DNA of 64,000 bases from Entonaema liquescens (Eukaryota; Ascomycota; Sordariomycetes; Xylariales; Xylariaceae): positions 3,224,001 through 3,288,000 of the forward strand of contig CADCSX010000002.1 in assembly GCA_902805475.1 (NCBI GenBank), read 5' to 3'. Position 1 is the stretch's first letter; each line of letters starts with the position of its first letter. Under the pieces are notes generated by a model, which did not search any database, had not been told where the DNA came from, and saw only the letters and a list, made by a program, of their open reading frames with translations. This document shows positions 32,712 through 43,828 of this stretch, piece after piece. The translations under genes were made by a program, and so were the position numbers.

Positions 32712-35700
32712 AGTATCATGGTGGAAGGGCTTGGGCGCAATTACGATGCACGGTAGTTACGAGAGGCACCGATCACACAAATTGAAAGGTACAACTTTTC
32801 TCATCTCATATGTTGTATTCATAGAGCCATATAATTGCAGTGATATACCAACATCGATTTTTTGCAGAGGTCTTCTGACACATGCAGCACATTTGCCTGT
32901 GCATATCGACTGAACACTGTATGGAAGGCTACATCAATTGAAGCCCTAGGCATTCGTTACCGTGTTGAATGCTGGGAGTACCTAACCTGTATTTTAATTG
33001 AAACTTTACTATCTATCCTCGGAAACCCGATATCATGTAATGTTATTTGTATTTCTTCAGAGGGCACGAGTAGCTGCAGATAAAAAGTACACTCCCTTAA
33101 TGTATCGCATATATAAGAAGAACATCCCTTTCCCCTATGCTTAGAAAGAGCACTTTTTTACAACTTAGTTCTCAGAGATTCCTTATAAATATAAAGTATT
33201 TCCTTGTCAAATCTCACATTTAGTTGTCCCTTACTTTGATAGGATCGTAAAGTCGTCTTTAGGGGGTTTCATTGAAAGAATAATCATGGTAACATGTTTA
33301 TTTCCCCCTTTGCGGGCCATGGCTAACAACTCATTCATTCACATTTGCGCTTCGTTCCTTAAGCGTAAAATCTTCTATCCAATAGTGGATCTTACAGGAA
33401 GTTTATTACAGTATAGACGGACGTTAAGTGCGTGAGTCGCTATGTTCCAGCTTTCCTCACTTCAAGCCATGCCTTATTATTATATACGAGATGCGTTGTC
33501 TTTCTGATCCAGTTCTCATGTCTAAGTTTATGGACGGGCAGATTCATTCATCTTTTACGGTCAGAGGTAAAATATTTATGCTTCCGCCAAAACCTCTGGT
33601 CATGCCGACCTATGCTTTTCTATAGACAGGTCCTAAGTACTAGGGCGAAGTCTAATTGGCAGTGATAATACCCGTATATCAGCATTGTTAAGCTTGTCCA
33701 GTACTTACGACCTGAGACACCCAAGGCTGCTTGCGATAGTGTTGAACTAGATTAAGATAGACTTGGCCCCTGTGTTCGTACTGCGGATGTTGCACTCCCA
33801 GTGGTTGGCTGCCCTTCATCTGAAGTCGGAAGTAGGTTGGGGTTGCATTTCGGTTATTCTTGTCTTAATGTTACCTAGTAGGGCTGAGTATAATATCGTC
33901 ATTGCTGCGACACGGGGCTCAAATATCTAGAGATTGTTATAATACGTATAGTCTGTTTCATATCCGCCCGTGTAAAAGACAATTCTAAAGTTAGTTTGGT
34001 ACTCAAGTCTATAAAAACACTTATATTCTATTCTAATACCCTAAACCCCGTGTACATGCTGATCTGTGTCCGATTTCATATCTTGATCTACAAATTGATG
34101 CCTGATGTCCCACGTCTAGCTGATATTATATACATCGCGCCTCCAACGAAAGTTTCTGGAAGAGATCTAAAAAATATATTAATAGTCTAGTATTACGGCA
34201 AAGCCGATAACGCAATTCATAATATCTAAAGTAAACCCCACGATAATCGAAAAGCCCGTGTTGCTATACCGGGTGGGTTTGCCAAGAGATCCAAGCTAAG
34301 TGTTGGTTCGTAGTTCGCAATTACTGCAAATCATTTTATCGCTTGGCCACGTTGCGGCACGTATTGGGTGGATTTGGTCTTTTCGAAATCATAAAGAGTA
34401 GCCTTGCAGCATAAGTTGAGCGAAAGGAAGAATCCTTCAAGTTTCCATTAGACGACTCTCAGCCTTAGCCCCGCGTAGTGGAGTTTTTTTTAACGAAGGA
34501 TTAAAGATTTGAGTCTTTAAAAATACATTTTTAGTTTTTATAGTGGGTAGTTGATTTGAGATTTCTGTTCTGACTATGCGGTGTGCTACTTGAACATTAT
34601 GAATGTTCTATCGTCAACTTCACGTTTAACTATGTCCCTTATTGTAATATACCTAGGTATCTATTAAATGTTCGAATCAAATAAATGAATGACCCGAGAT
34701 TTCGGTAGTCTCCTTGATCCTTTCATGTATGCAATCCAATCCAGATGACGTAGTGAAACTGCCGGTGATGGTCTTTGGTTGAACAAGTATTTGTGCGGCG
34801 TTGAATTAACTCATATATTTCGTTACTCGTATATATCGCGTAGTAGAGCTGAGGCCCCGGAGCAACCGCATCGCCGGCCGAGAATAGTGTTACCCCCGTT
34901 GAAACAAATCCGTTTCAAGATAAAAGCTGAGCCCTGCGAGTAGATCAATGATTGGCGCCGTGCCACACGCCGATGGCCCTTAGCTCCGTACCCCGGTCCA
35001 TGCTCTCTCATCTTCTACCCTTGCAGCAATGCCCCGGATTTGCAATTCGACAGTCGCCCGCGTGTATACAACATCCCATGATCATGTTGTGTACACAAAG
35101 GGGCGGTTGGTAGTTGGTAGTCACATTAAAAGTTTTTAAGAGGCTTCTTCCTAGCTACACTTAATTAAGCCTTGTTTCATTTATGCTCAAATGTGATAGA
35201 CTCGTCAAAGTCGAAAAGGGGGTTGTGTTGGCTTTGATAGGCTCGATCCGGTAGGTCAAAAGCCGGCACCTGCAGGAACAAGGTAGCATTGCGAATGGGG
35301 CTGGTAGGAGAATAACACGACTGGTCAAACAAGTAGAAACGAATTACCATTTATTTATATGTCGTCTCCTTCCTGAACACTGATGGCTGTTGGCGATCAT
35401 TATCTCACGTGCTGTGGCTTCAACCATCCTGCCTGTTCCCTTATAGATCTCGAGAGATATACCAGGCTTACGTGGACCAAACTATTAAGGATATTTTTCA
35501 CACTTAGTCCTAACGTTTAGTTAGCGAATGAACTCTCGTAATCCCACATCCGTAGACGCTTAGGTACCTTGAATTATTTTAAATCTGGAAACCTAGGACT
35601 TAAGCTAATGTGATTTTCCCAGTCGCATAGAGTTGCACATATGTTCCTGTATACCGCGGCGCCTTATGTGTGATACTCATATGTTGTGGGTACTAGGTGT

Positions 35701-37418
35701 GGCTACTGCTCGGTGTCTAAATATAGTAAGGCGGAGGGAGATTGAAGGCTTGTTTTCTTCAAGCCAATGTCAGGGTAAGTATGCCTATACTGTCGATGAT
35801 AACCTAAACTGATTTGACAGCTCGACAAAATAGTAACTGACCTTGTCAAGCCGGTATAACATCGATATCTGGGGATGATCGGCGGTGCGAGTTAAGTTAA
35901 TGGCGGTGGCGCATAAGACATCGGATGAGAGTCACGTCTGGCTACCTACCTGGTAAGTAAATGGGCGACTAGGATCCGAGGCCTTCAGATGCTGCACGTA
36001 TATGGTCGTTCCCGAGGCTGCAGTCAGAAGTTTCCTATACTACGTAGTAGAGTGCATCTGTCAGTCTGACAAACGTCCATTCTCTTCCAAGGCTTATCAA
36101 ATCATAATCCATGCTCCCTCTCCAAGAGGACATACGCGTATCCACTGTCGGTTCACTTTGCTATAGTCGGTAGGTCGAGTATCTGAAATCGGTTTGTCTG
36201 CATTTAAGATCCTACTTCACTGACGATCACTCTCTCTGTTCGGCCTGATGTATATGCCGACGAGTGGTCACGACAAAGGCTATTCGGTGTTTGTTAGCTT
36301 GGACGGCAAGACCGCCATGGTTGCAAGTTAAGACGACTGCTTTTTCAGTAGGTTGCAAGGTTGGAGAGTGCATGTTGGTAAGATGATTGCTCTTCCTGAT
36401 CTAACAAGTCACAAGTAGTTAGGACGCCACGGGGATGAGTAGGTATCTATATACTACGATCTATAAGAGATTCTAGGTTGATGCATCTAGGGCGCCATGC
36501 TGCCGAATAAATAAAATCCTATACATTTTAATTCTACGATCGGTAAGAGGATTTCCTGGGCATAGATTTGAAAATTGACCAATATGACGGAATTTCAGCA
36601 TTTTGGAACTCATCGTAAAGCTCATCGCTATATCACATGCCCCCAATCAGGAGGTTTACGCCTGTAGGAGGCGTTGGAGTGAGCTGGTTCATGCAAATAC
36701 TCATAGCGGACAACCTGGGGATCTCATTGGCTGACTACCGGTTTGGAAATTGGTTTTGGTAATTAAGGGAAGGTAATGTGTTAGAGGGAGGCGCTTCTAC
36801 GGAGGTTCTGCGGACTAAAAGTTCAGATCCTAGCTCCCAGGCATCTCTTATTCTCCAACTTTGGAACAACCTCCAAGATTCCCCCCCTGGCCCCTACACA
36901 TCCTTCGGAAATAAAGCCCATGTCTAGTGTAGAAGATGGATAAACCTTACCATGTGCACAAAAAAAGCCATCTCGCCTTACTTGCAGCATCGTCCTCTAT
37001 GAGGCTAGTTTCAGGGCCATTCATAGATCCTCTTTTGACCGGAAAGGGAAGGTCATCGAGGTGCTATGCGCAGCTCTTGGTCCGTGTGATCTGTATAAGG
37101 TCAATGTAACTAAGTAACAAAAGGATCGTAACGTTTCTTGTAAGTTAAGAGCCACTACTAACCATTAGGACATCGTTACGTATATAACTCTTCACGGGCC
37201 CGGCTCCTCGTGTTATGCTCTCCTCCGTAGTATAACCCCGTAGGTGTACAGCACGGATCTTTCGGTTCTCTTTTTGAACTGTTCACTCTCTTTTCGCTGA
37301 AGCCATAGGCAATAAGCGTCCATTCCTTAGTTCGATGCGCATACACTCCTTACTACAATCCGATCGTTATCGAAAATAACTCTGTTTCCCGCAAGACGCC
37401 AGAGTACAGTTCTTCATC
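32712..37418. other. 4.7 kb gene-free region
   Basis: The longest non-coding stretch in the window. No frame on either strand looks like a gene, and no transposase or reverse-transcriptase motif could be read. It contains an imperfect inverted repeat at 35063-35095 and a 6-bp hairpin at 36658-36674. The right end is the promoter of the GH64 gene. Confidence 0.5.
35063..35095. repeat. 12-bp imperfect inverted repeat (hairpin)
   Basis: Arms TGTATACAACAT (35063-35074) and ATGTTGTGTACA (35084-35095) pair over 12 positions with a single T-G wobble, around a 9-base loop. No gene is adjacent. It could be a protein-binding palindrome or chance. Confidence 0.5.
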
Positions 37419-38735
37419 ATGCGTGGCTTTTTCAACTTTGCTGTAGCTACTGCTACGGCGTTCATCGCCCAAACTATCGCAGCGCCGATGCCTATAGTTG
37501 TAACCCCGGGAGGGAAGGGGGATTTGATTATTACTCAAGAGAATACTGTTAACCGCACCATAAGCAACCAGACCTTTGGTATAAAAGAATATAACCCGCT
37601 CAAGCTAGCTCTTGTAAACAACTTCGCAGGAGGGCAACTGAATGTCTACGTGACTGGTAACGACCCTTCTGGCGCTGTTGTTATGCTTGCAGGAGACGGA
37701 ACATGGTACCGCCCGGACGCTGCTGGCAGCCCAGTACCAGTACCTGTTGACGCCAACGCCATTCGCCTGCCTATGGGCCCTCAAGGAGAGACTACCGAGT
37801 TCACTCTACCTGACTATATCAGCTCGGGGCGTATCTGGATTGCTGAAGGTGAGCTTCAGTTCTTCGCAGTTGCCGGCGCAGATGGAGTATCCCAGCTCGT
37901 CGAACCCGCCGCCGCGAACCCTTCAGACCCTTCGGCGGGAGTGAACTGGGGCTTTGTCGAACTTACCAACACCGAGGAGGGAGGTATCTACGCCAACATC
38001 TCGTTCGTCGATTTCGTCGGTCTAGTTATGGGCATGACCTTGACTTTGGGTGATGGACAGACTCAAGAGGTGAAGGGTCTCCAGCAAGATTCGCTCGCCA
38101 CCATCTGCCAGGAATTGAAGGACCAAGCAGCAATTGACGGTCAGCCATGGGACAAGCTGTGTGTTACTAACGCCGAAGGCAAGCCTCTACGTATCCTCGC
38201 GCCGAACATGTACCAGTCTATCGACCCTCTCGCCCAGGCTGACTACTACAACGACTACATCGAGCAGGTTTGGCAGAAGTATACCAACGAGGACCTTACC
38301 ATCAACACCCAAGCTGCCGCAGGAAACGTTGTCTGCCGTGTCACCGGCGACGAGCTCACCTGTGCTGGAGACAACCGCGGATACCCCAGGCCCGCTGTTG
38401 CTGACATTTGGGGCTGCAACTCCGGTCCCTTCGGCATCCAAGACATTGACAACGACGTCCACAGGGCCATTGTTCCCAGGCTATGCGCCGCCTTCTTCCG
38501 CACCACTCTACTCCTTGACGGCGGTAACTTGCAGCCCGGTCTTCCCAGTGACACCTACTACACTGCGGACCCGACCAACCACTACTCTCGCATCGTGCAC
38601 AAGCACGAAATCGACGGCAAGGGATACGCCTTCTCATACGATGACGTTAACCCAGATGGCGAGAACCAGGCTGGTGTTGTCGCTGGAATGGGACCTCAGG
38701 TCCTACAGCTCACCGTCGGTGGATTTGCTTCTTGA
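37419..38735 (+). CDS. secreted GH64 beta-1,3-glucanase (thaumatin-like fold)
   Basis: Single exon, 438 aa. A signal peptide (MRGFFNFAVATATAFIAQTIAA) is followed by the two-domain arrangement of GH64. There is an N-terminal beta-barrel with LKLALVNNFAGGQLNVYVTG and GDGTWYRPDA, and acidic catalytic candidates around NWGFVELTNTEEGG and ISFVDFVGLVMGMTL. A thaumatin-like C-terminal part follows (YNDYIEQVWQKYTNEDLTI, VADIWGCNSGPF, RLCAAFFRTTLLL, NHYSRIVHKHEIDGKGYAFSYDDVNPDG). The length and order agree with fungal GH64, which releases laminari-oligosaccharides from beta-1,3-glucan. It is probably used for wall remodelling or attack on other fungi or callose. The start context (CATCATGCG) is good and there is no competing upstream ATG. 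Confidence 0.92.
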   Translation: MRGFFNFAVATATAFIAQTIAAPMPIVVTPGGKGDLIITQENTVNRTISNQTFGIKEYNPLKLALVNNFAGGQLNVYVTGNDPSGAVVMLAGDGTWYRPDAAGSPVPVPVDANAIRLPMGPQGETTEFTLPDYISSGRIWIAEGELQFFAVAGADGVSQLVEPAAANPSDPSAGVNWGFVELTNTEEGGIYANISFVDFVGLVMGMTLTLGDGQTQEVKGLQQDSLATICQELKDQAAIDGQPWDKLCVTNAEGKPLRILAPNMYQSIDPLAQADYYNDYIEQVWQKYTNEDLTINTQAAAGNVVCRVTGDELTCAGDNRGYPRPAVADIWGCNSGPFGIQDIDNDVHRAIVPRLCAAFFRTTLLLDGGNLQPGLPSDTYYTADPTNHYSRIVHKHEIDGKGYAFSYDDVNPDGENQAGVVAGMGPQVLQLTVGGFAS

Positions 38736-40116
38736 GCAAAGTCGATCTACGATGAGACTTATGGGAGCTGAAGGCAGCATTCCCCATCATATATCCCCAT
38801 ATCACCGTTTATGACACATCTCATGGCAGCAATGTTAGCTATGAATCTCTGCACTGTATATATCACTTCTTCATGTACATATTACTTGTCGATAGCATTT
38901 TCAAAGGTACCGGGTATCATGTACATATAACCACGCTCGTTTCGCAAGCCATGTCGTTGATTTAAAAGTGCGTTTTTTTTTGGGATTTAAGACATGAGTG
39001 TGTATTATTCCCCGTAAATCAGCCAGTCTCTGGCATGCTGGTGCTTTGGGCACATTGGACGGGCCTTGTATATTATGAAATAAACTGACTTTGATACCCT
39101 TTGCTCATATTTGACAGGCTGAGTCCTGATTCCGGTCAAGAACATATCAGCGTTATATCACTTGAATCTTGTTGCGCATTGCCCCATAGTCCTATAATGC
39201 CACCATTTAGACACATACAAATCTTGATTACACAACTCATGTCTCCTAATGATTAGCGCTTATGCAGGTAACACTTTATAGTGTAATTGATTCAACTTTG
39301 ACCTGGCTAAGAGTCGTTAGTGCTATCCGAAGAGATGGTCTTGGTGCCCGGCCGGACGGCAGTATGAACGGGACCGATAACTCAATACGAACCTCCTAGG
39401 TTAATAAAGTTGGCACTTAGGTACACATCGTTGCCATATGAGGATAAACTCCGTGGCTGTTGCATGAGCTTAAACTTTTATTTAATGATTTCGCTATAGG
39501 ATCTCGATTCATGCTGTCATAATACGTTGATGCCGTAATCTTTCGGTCCCGCGATTTTTGAATTGGGAATTATTAGATTCAAGGTCCTTGGAAACCTCTT
39601 AAAAGACCCGTCATTCATCATATTCGCGGTAGTTGGCGTTGAGCATCGCCACGCATACGTCATCCCTTGGTTCAAGTTACTCACCACGAATTAGATACGG
39701 ACGTGGAGATACCCTTCATACGCCGATAAGATCTGGTTTGAATATACTCTAATATAATTATTTTATTTTATTAGAAGCGGTGTTTTCTTAAGAAATAGAA
39801 GGCTTACTTACCCAAGTAACGTACGGAATAAATTTATTCGTACTCTGCAGGAGACTACGAGGGTTTCATCGGATCTTAATAGAGAAAACACCAAGCAGTT
39901 TGATCAGTTCATAGTCAAGGCAGAATGAATCGGACGAAGATATGATTTAAACAGTTTCAAAATTCATCTTGATCTTGATCACAGCATTCCTCCTCGCGGA
40001 AATATATACATGTTAGCCACCTCAGTTTTATCTCAACCCATATCTATATACGTTGACATATCATCCGCGTGCTTCGATCGTACACCCGAGAAAACTTCAG
40101 CGGCAAGTAACACAAA
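38736..40116. other. intergenic, no gene seen
   Basis: 1.4 kb between the convergent GH64 (+) and AA8 (-) genes. Shared 3' flanks and otherwise featureless, with a T9 run near 38977. Confidence 0.5.
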
Positions 40117-40814
40117 TTAGGCCTTTACCTCCAATTTCTCAACCCAGGAGTTGAATTGCTCGGACTTGGCGGCCGCCAAGTCCAATGTGAAGATACCGTG
40201 CTCGGAGTGGATGCCGATCGGGGATAGGGGGTCGGTGGGGTCAATCGGAGGTACGGCGGATGCGGCGAACGCGAAGCTCGCAGCCGTCGCGCCGGGATCG
40301 AGAACCTCCTTCGCACCTCCGTTATGGATCCATGTGCTACATCCCTGGCAGAGAGTAGTTAGTGTCCAATGAGTTGCGTTTGCCGTTGACCCCTGAAGTA
40401 CAGTGTGATTCGCCGGCTCGTATATCTCTGGCTGGACATGGGCTCTAAGACAAGCATTAGTTATGTCTTATAACTAAGAACTTTAACTCACGTCGCAAAT
40501 CGAGCTGCTGGGACGGTGCTGTTTCCATTGGCCCACCCTAGCGAGATGGGATTGTATAGCATGCCGCCTCCCCAGGCGATACCCGCCCAACCGACCGACT
40601 TTGGCGCAACTATTTGGAGAAGGATATCAAATGGGCCTTCTTGTACAGCTGGGATAGCAATACGCCAAGTTATAGGAGCTACTCCGACAGAGATTTCGGA
40701 ATAGCATACTCCAGTGGACTCATCACAGTACTTGGCACTTTCTGAGGTAGGAGCAGTGAAGCCATGGCCTGCGAGGGTGGTCACAACTAGAGCAAGTCGA
40801 GAAATAAAACCCAT
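40117..40814 (-). CDS. secreted single-domain AA8 b-type cytochrome (CDH cytochrome-like)
   Basis: Two exons (40814-40492 and 40444-40117; 47-bp intron, donor GTGAGT, branch TAACTAAT), 216 aa. A signal peptide ends near residue 20 (GHGFT/APT). The fold is that of the cytochrome domain of cellobiose dehydrogenase (AA8). VGWAGIAWGGGM places the axial Met at residue 85, and HSEHGIFTLDL places the probable axial His at residue 190. The conserved THW and CQGCSTW (Cys140/Cys143) are also present. The protein ends (SWVEKLEVKA) right after the cytochrome domain, with no flavin dehydrogenase, CBM or GPI tail. It could pass electrons to lytic polysaccharide monooxygenases or reduce iron outside the cell. 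The redox partner is unknown. Confidence 0.88.
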
Positions 40815-42012
40815 GATGCGTTTCTAACTTGGCGATATGGACTTGCTAGCTAACCTAGGAGTGTTTCTGGGCTACTGCAGAGCGTCCAGTAAGCGAGTAA
40901 GCGCCTTATATATCTTGATGTCGTCACACTGGTAACCCTTTCCAGCACTCCGTCCGCTCTCATTAACCGCCACAAGCGCCGTTCCTCGTCTATCTACTAT
41001 AGGCATCGGCAGTTGTCATTTTCACAAGGCAGCAGAACGCGAAGGAGAGCGAACCAAGTTTTTGGTAATGGGAAAGAGTAAATTACCCGAGTTCTGATTG
41101 GTCCCCACACGTATGTCTACGCAATGGTAAATGCACTCCGGCCTACCTAGATCCGTACGGTTACATCTATTTAGACTGAAGCGGCTGAAATCAGGGCCAT
41201 GGCGGAGCTTCAGACGTCGAGATTTCGTCTGCATTTGGTAACACGACAGGGCTACAAAATGAAAAATAGCCATGACAGCTTCCCTCTACGTTCATATTCA
41301 GCAGATCCGTGATCGTTTATGGTTAGCACAACCAGCTGAAATGAACCACGAGCTCAGTATGCTTAGCGGTTAATGGGCTCCAAAAGATGCTTACTCCTCA
41401 CAGGATTCCGCGGAGGGCCTTCGTATTTATTCATGTTGAGCTGGTTTACATATGGATATAGAGGAAATATATTAACTCATAACCGCGTTCATACTCCCCA
41501 TAGGCATTTCATTTTCTTTAATGTGTACTAAATTCTGGACTTTTATCTTCTCATTCCGGATGTCCGACCGTTCGTTGGCGAGCCAAGAGACGGTGGGGTT
41601 GCAAATAAACCTTGATCATCACTCACCCAGGATGTAATGGTAGCTTGAGAGTGGCGTGTTCTGATGCGGACACGTTCAAAATGGAATGAGCGAAATGCCG
41701 GAGACGAAAAAAAAAGTTATCAATGCTACCTGGCTTTCTTATGGGTATACTCAAGAATAACCCGACTAGCTCACCCTGACGATCTCTCCCCTTTCCTATC
41801 TCATGTGAGCCGACTTACGGGTCGATGTAGGAGAGCCAAGCATAAATGGCAGTTGACTCCTACTGTATCCAAGAGATCTTGACGTCTACTGCATACCCCA
41901 GAAGTAATATGAAGATTATTTATAGGTGCCTTAAACATACAAATTATTGTGAGATACTTAATGAAACAAGCGCAGCGAAATGAAAATGAGGTCGTAGTAG
42001 CTGACATTGAAT
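40815..42012. other. intergenic, no gene seen
   Basis: Promoter of the AA8 gene, then non-coding DNA. An 83-codon minus frame at 41022-41273 has no recognisable domain. Confidence 0.45.
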
Positions 42013-43533
42013 TTACTCTCCCCACAGAAACACAGGGTCGCATCCATCTCTCATCCTCCCGATCATCTTGAACTCCTCAATTGTAGCTTCCGAGGGTCTC
42101 CATTGATGTACATAGAAATAAACCCTCCACGAGTTCACGTCATGCGAGTGCATTGGTTTGCCCCTCGGGAATCGCGCCCCTGGTGCCAGACACCCTACCT
42201 CATATTGCCAAATGTCCATGCCCAGGCAACATGCCTCTAGAGAAGCTTCTTTGAGAACCGGTAAGTGACAACACGCCCGTGCGAAAGCTGTAAATAAAGC
42301 GTTCAGCTCAACGTCATCCGGGATAAATCTCTCGGGTTCGTGACGTCTCTCCGGTTGAACCATATGTTGATAATAGAATTTTTCGCGTTCTTGCAGCTCT
42401 TCATCTGTATTTCCATAGCCGGGTGGAAGGTGATCAAGTGTGATCAAGGAGTCTCGATTCTCAATAACACTATTTCCAAGTTTGAATAACCACTTTCCTT
42501 CTGGATTTTGCATATATACTGAGGCTTTTAAGGTCTCTAGGTCTTCCCAACAGCGTCCAACTCCATTCCGTATAGTCGTAAGAGGATCAAATAATGTAGG
42601 ATGAACGGTAGTGTTTATATGGACGTATGTACAGTTTCTTGTAAGATGTCTTAGGGCGCAACTAACTGGGTCAGGATCTCCCGGGGTAATGAATTGAGGG
42701 AGGAGCTTTTGCCGATTATCGGTCCACGGCGGAACTATATGACAGGAGAACTTTTTGACAGATGCTGGAAGGTCCACCGACATGATACTCTTAACCAGCT
42801 CGTCCCGATACATACGATCTATGCTATAGTATCGGCCCCAGCTGTCCTCGCGACGGTCCAGAATCCAGTTGATACTCTCAGCTTTTGTCATCTTTGTAGA
42901 AAGAAGCATTGCGATGCGAGGATTCCAATTGCGCCGCCAGTCAGAAATCGTGAAGTGCCGAATACAAGGTAGCGACGGAAAGTCATTTACGTCAGATGTA
43001 AGATCAAGTAGCGAGAATTTATAACGCTGCGCATGGAGATCTAGTCTTACCTGATATCGGTAGTTAGCAGGGACCTTGGGCAAAAATGGCCTTATTCCTC
43101 CTTTATCCGAAGGCGAATGCGCCCCAACGATGTTTAAGTTCAGCATGGGTGCTATGTTGTCGTTTTGGCCATAAAGAGTAGAAATGAGGCAGAAAACGCG
43201 CTTTAACGCCGCAGTAATAGCTTCATTATTTGCCCTACGGTCCTGGTCCGTCTCGAACTCGGTAAAGTATTCAGCAGAGTATGGCGGCAGAGCCATCCTA
43301 AGGGCGAGATTCCGTAGAAAACCACGGCGACGAGGGGTTAAAATCTGTTCAAGCTCGTTCAATTTCGACTCGGTAGCAGTAATAAGTAGGTCTCGGAAGG
43401 TATAGCGCTCAACGGAGTTTTGAAACTTGCGGGATACAGTTGCGAGTGCCAAAAATAATGGGTTAGAAACATATCTCCCTTTTAGATAGAAGGAAACGAC
43501 ACGGTCGTAAAGCTCTTGAGGCCAATTATCCAT
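42013..43533 (-). CDS. DUF6546 / F-box-like protein
   Basis: Single exon, 506 aa. The N-terminus MDNWPQELYDRVVSFYL resembles a degenerate F-box (LPxEL...). A long all-ascomycete region of the DUF6546 type follows, recognisable by RRRGFLRNLALRMALPPYS, HFTISDWRRNWNP, an RCWEDLETLKASVYMQNPEGKWLF segment, LFTAFARACCHLPVLKEASLEA and WRVYFYVHQWRPS near the end. Such proteins are numerous in some Sordariomycetes and vary between isolates. A substrate-recruiting role is assumed from the F-box likeness but not shown. It lies 295 bp from the 3' end of the HET gene upstream, same strand. The frame is intact. Confidence 0.85.
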   Translation of the reverse strand: MDNWPQELYDRVVSFYLKGRYVSNPLFLALATVSRKFQNSVERYTFRDLLITATESKLNELEQILTPRRRGFLRNLALRMALPPYSAEYFTEFETDQDRRANNEAITAALKRVFCLISTLYGQNDNIAPMLNLNIVGAHSPSDKGGIRPFLPKVPANYRYQVRLDLHAQRYKFSLLDLTSDVNDFPSLPCIRHFTISDWRRNWNPRIAMLLSTKMTKAESINWILDRREDSWGRYYSIDRMYRDELVKSIMSVDLPASVKKFSCHIVPPWTDNRQKLLPQFITPGDPDPVSCALRHLTRNCTYVHINTTVHPTLFDPLTTIRNGVGRCWEDLETLKASVYMQNPEGKWLFKLGNSVIENRDSLITLDHLPPGYGNTDEELQEREKFYYQHMVQPERRHEPERFIPDDVELNALFTAFARACCHLPVLKEASLEACCLGMDIWQYEVGCLAPGARFPRGKPMHSHDVNSWRVYFYVHQWRPSEATIEEFKMIGRMRDGCDPVFLWGE

Positions 43534-43828
43534 GTTGAAAATTATGTTTTATAGATGAATTATGCGCTAATAAGTGAACGTTAAGGGTTAAGAATGTCCA
43601 CGGATTTAACCTAGAGGGATAGAAGAATGAAAAATTGAGTTGAAGCTGAAATATATAGAACCTATAATACTCTGAGAAGTGGAGGATATTTTAGTGGGGC
43701 TTATAGGCAGCAAGCCGACTATATCTCTAATGCAGTACTATACCGCTCTCACTCGTAGTTAAGAAGAAATATCCCTTCAATTCATTATCTTTCAGTCTAG
43801 GGGTCAGATTTATTGTCTCGGGTTTTCT

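Noticed and set aside
32273..32740. 155-codon Ser-rich minus-strand frame
   Set aside because: Compositional mirror of the acidic/lysine-rich plus-strand frame. It has no start context or domain of its own.
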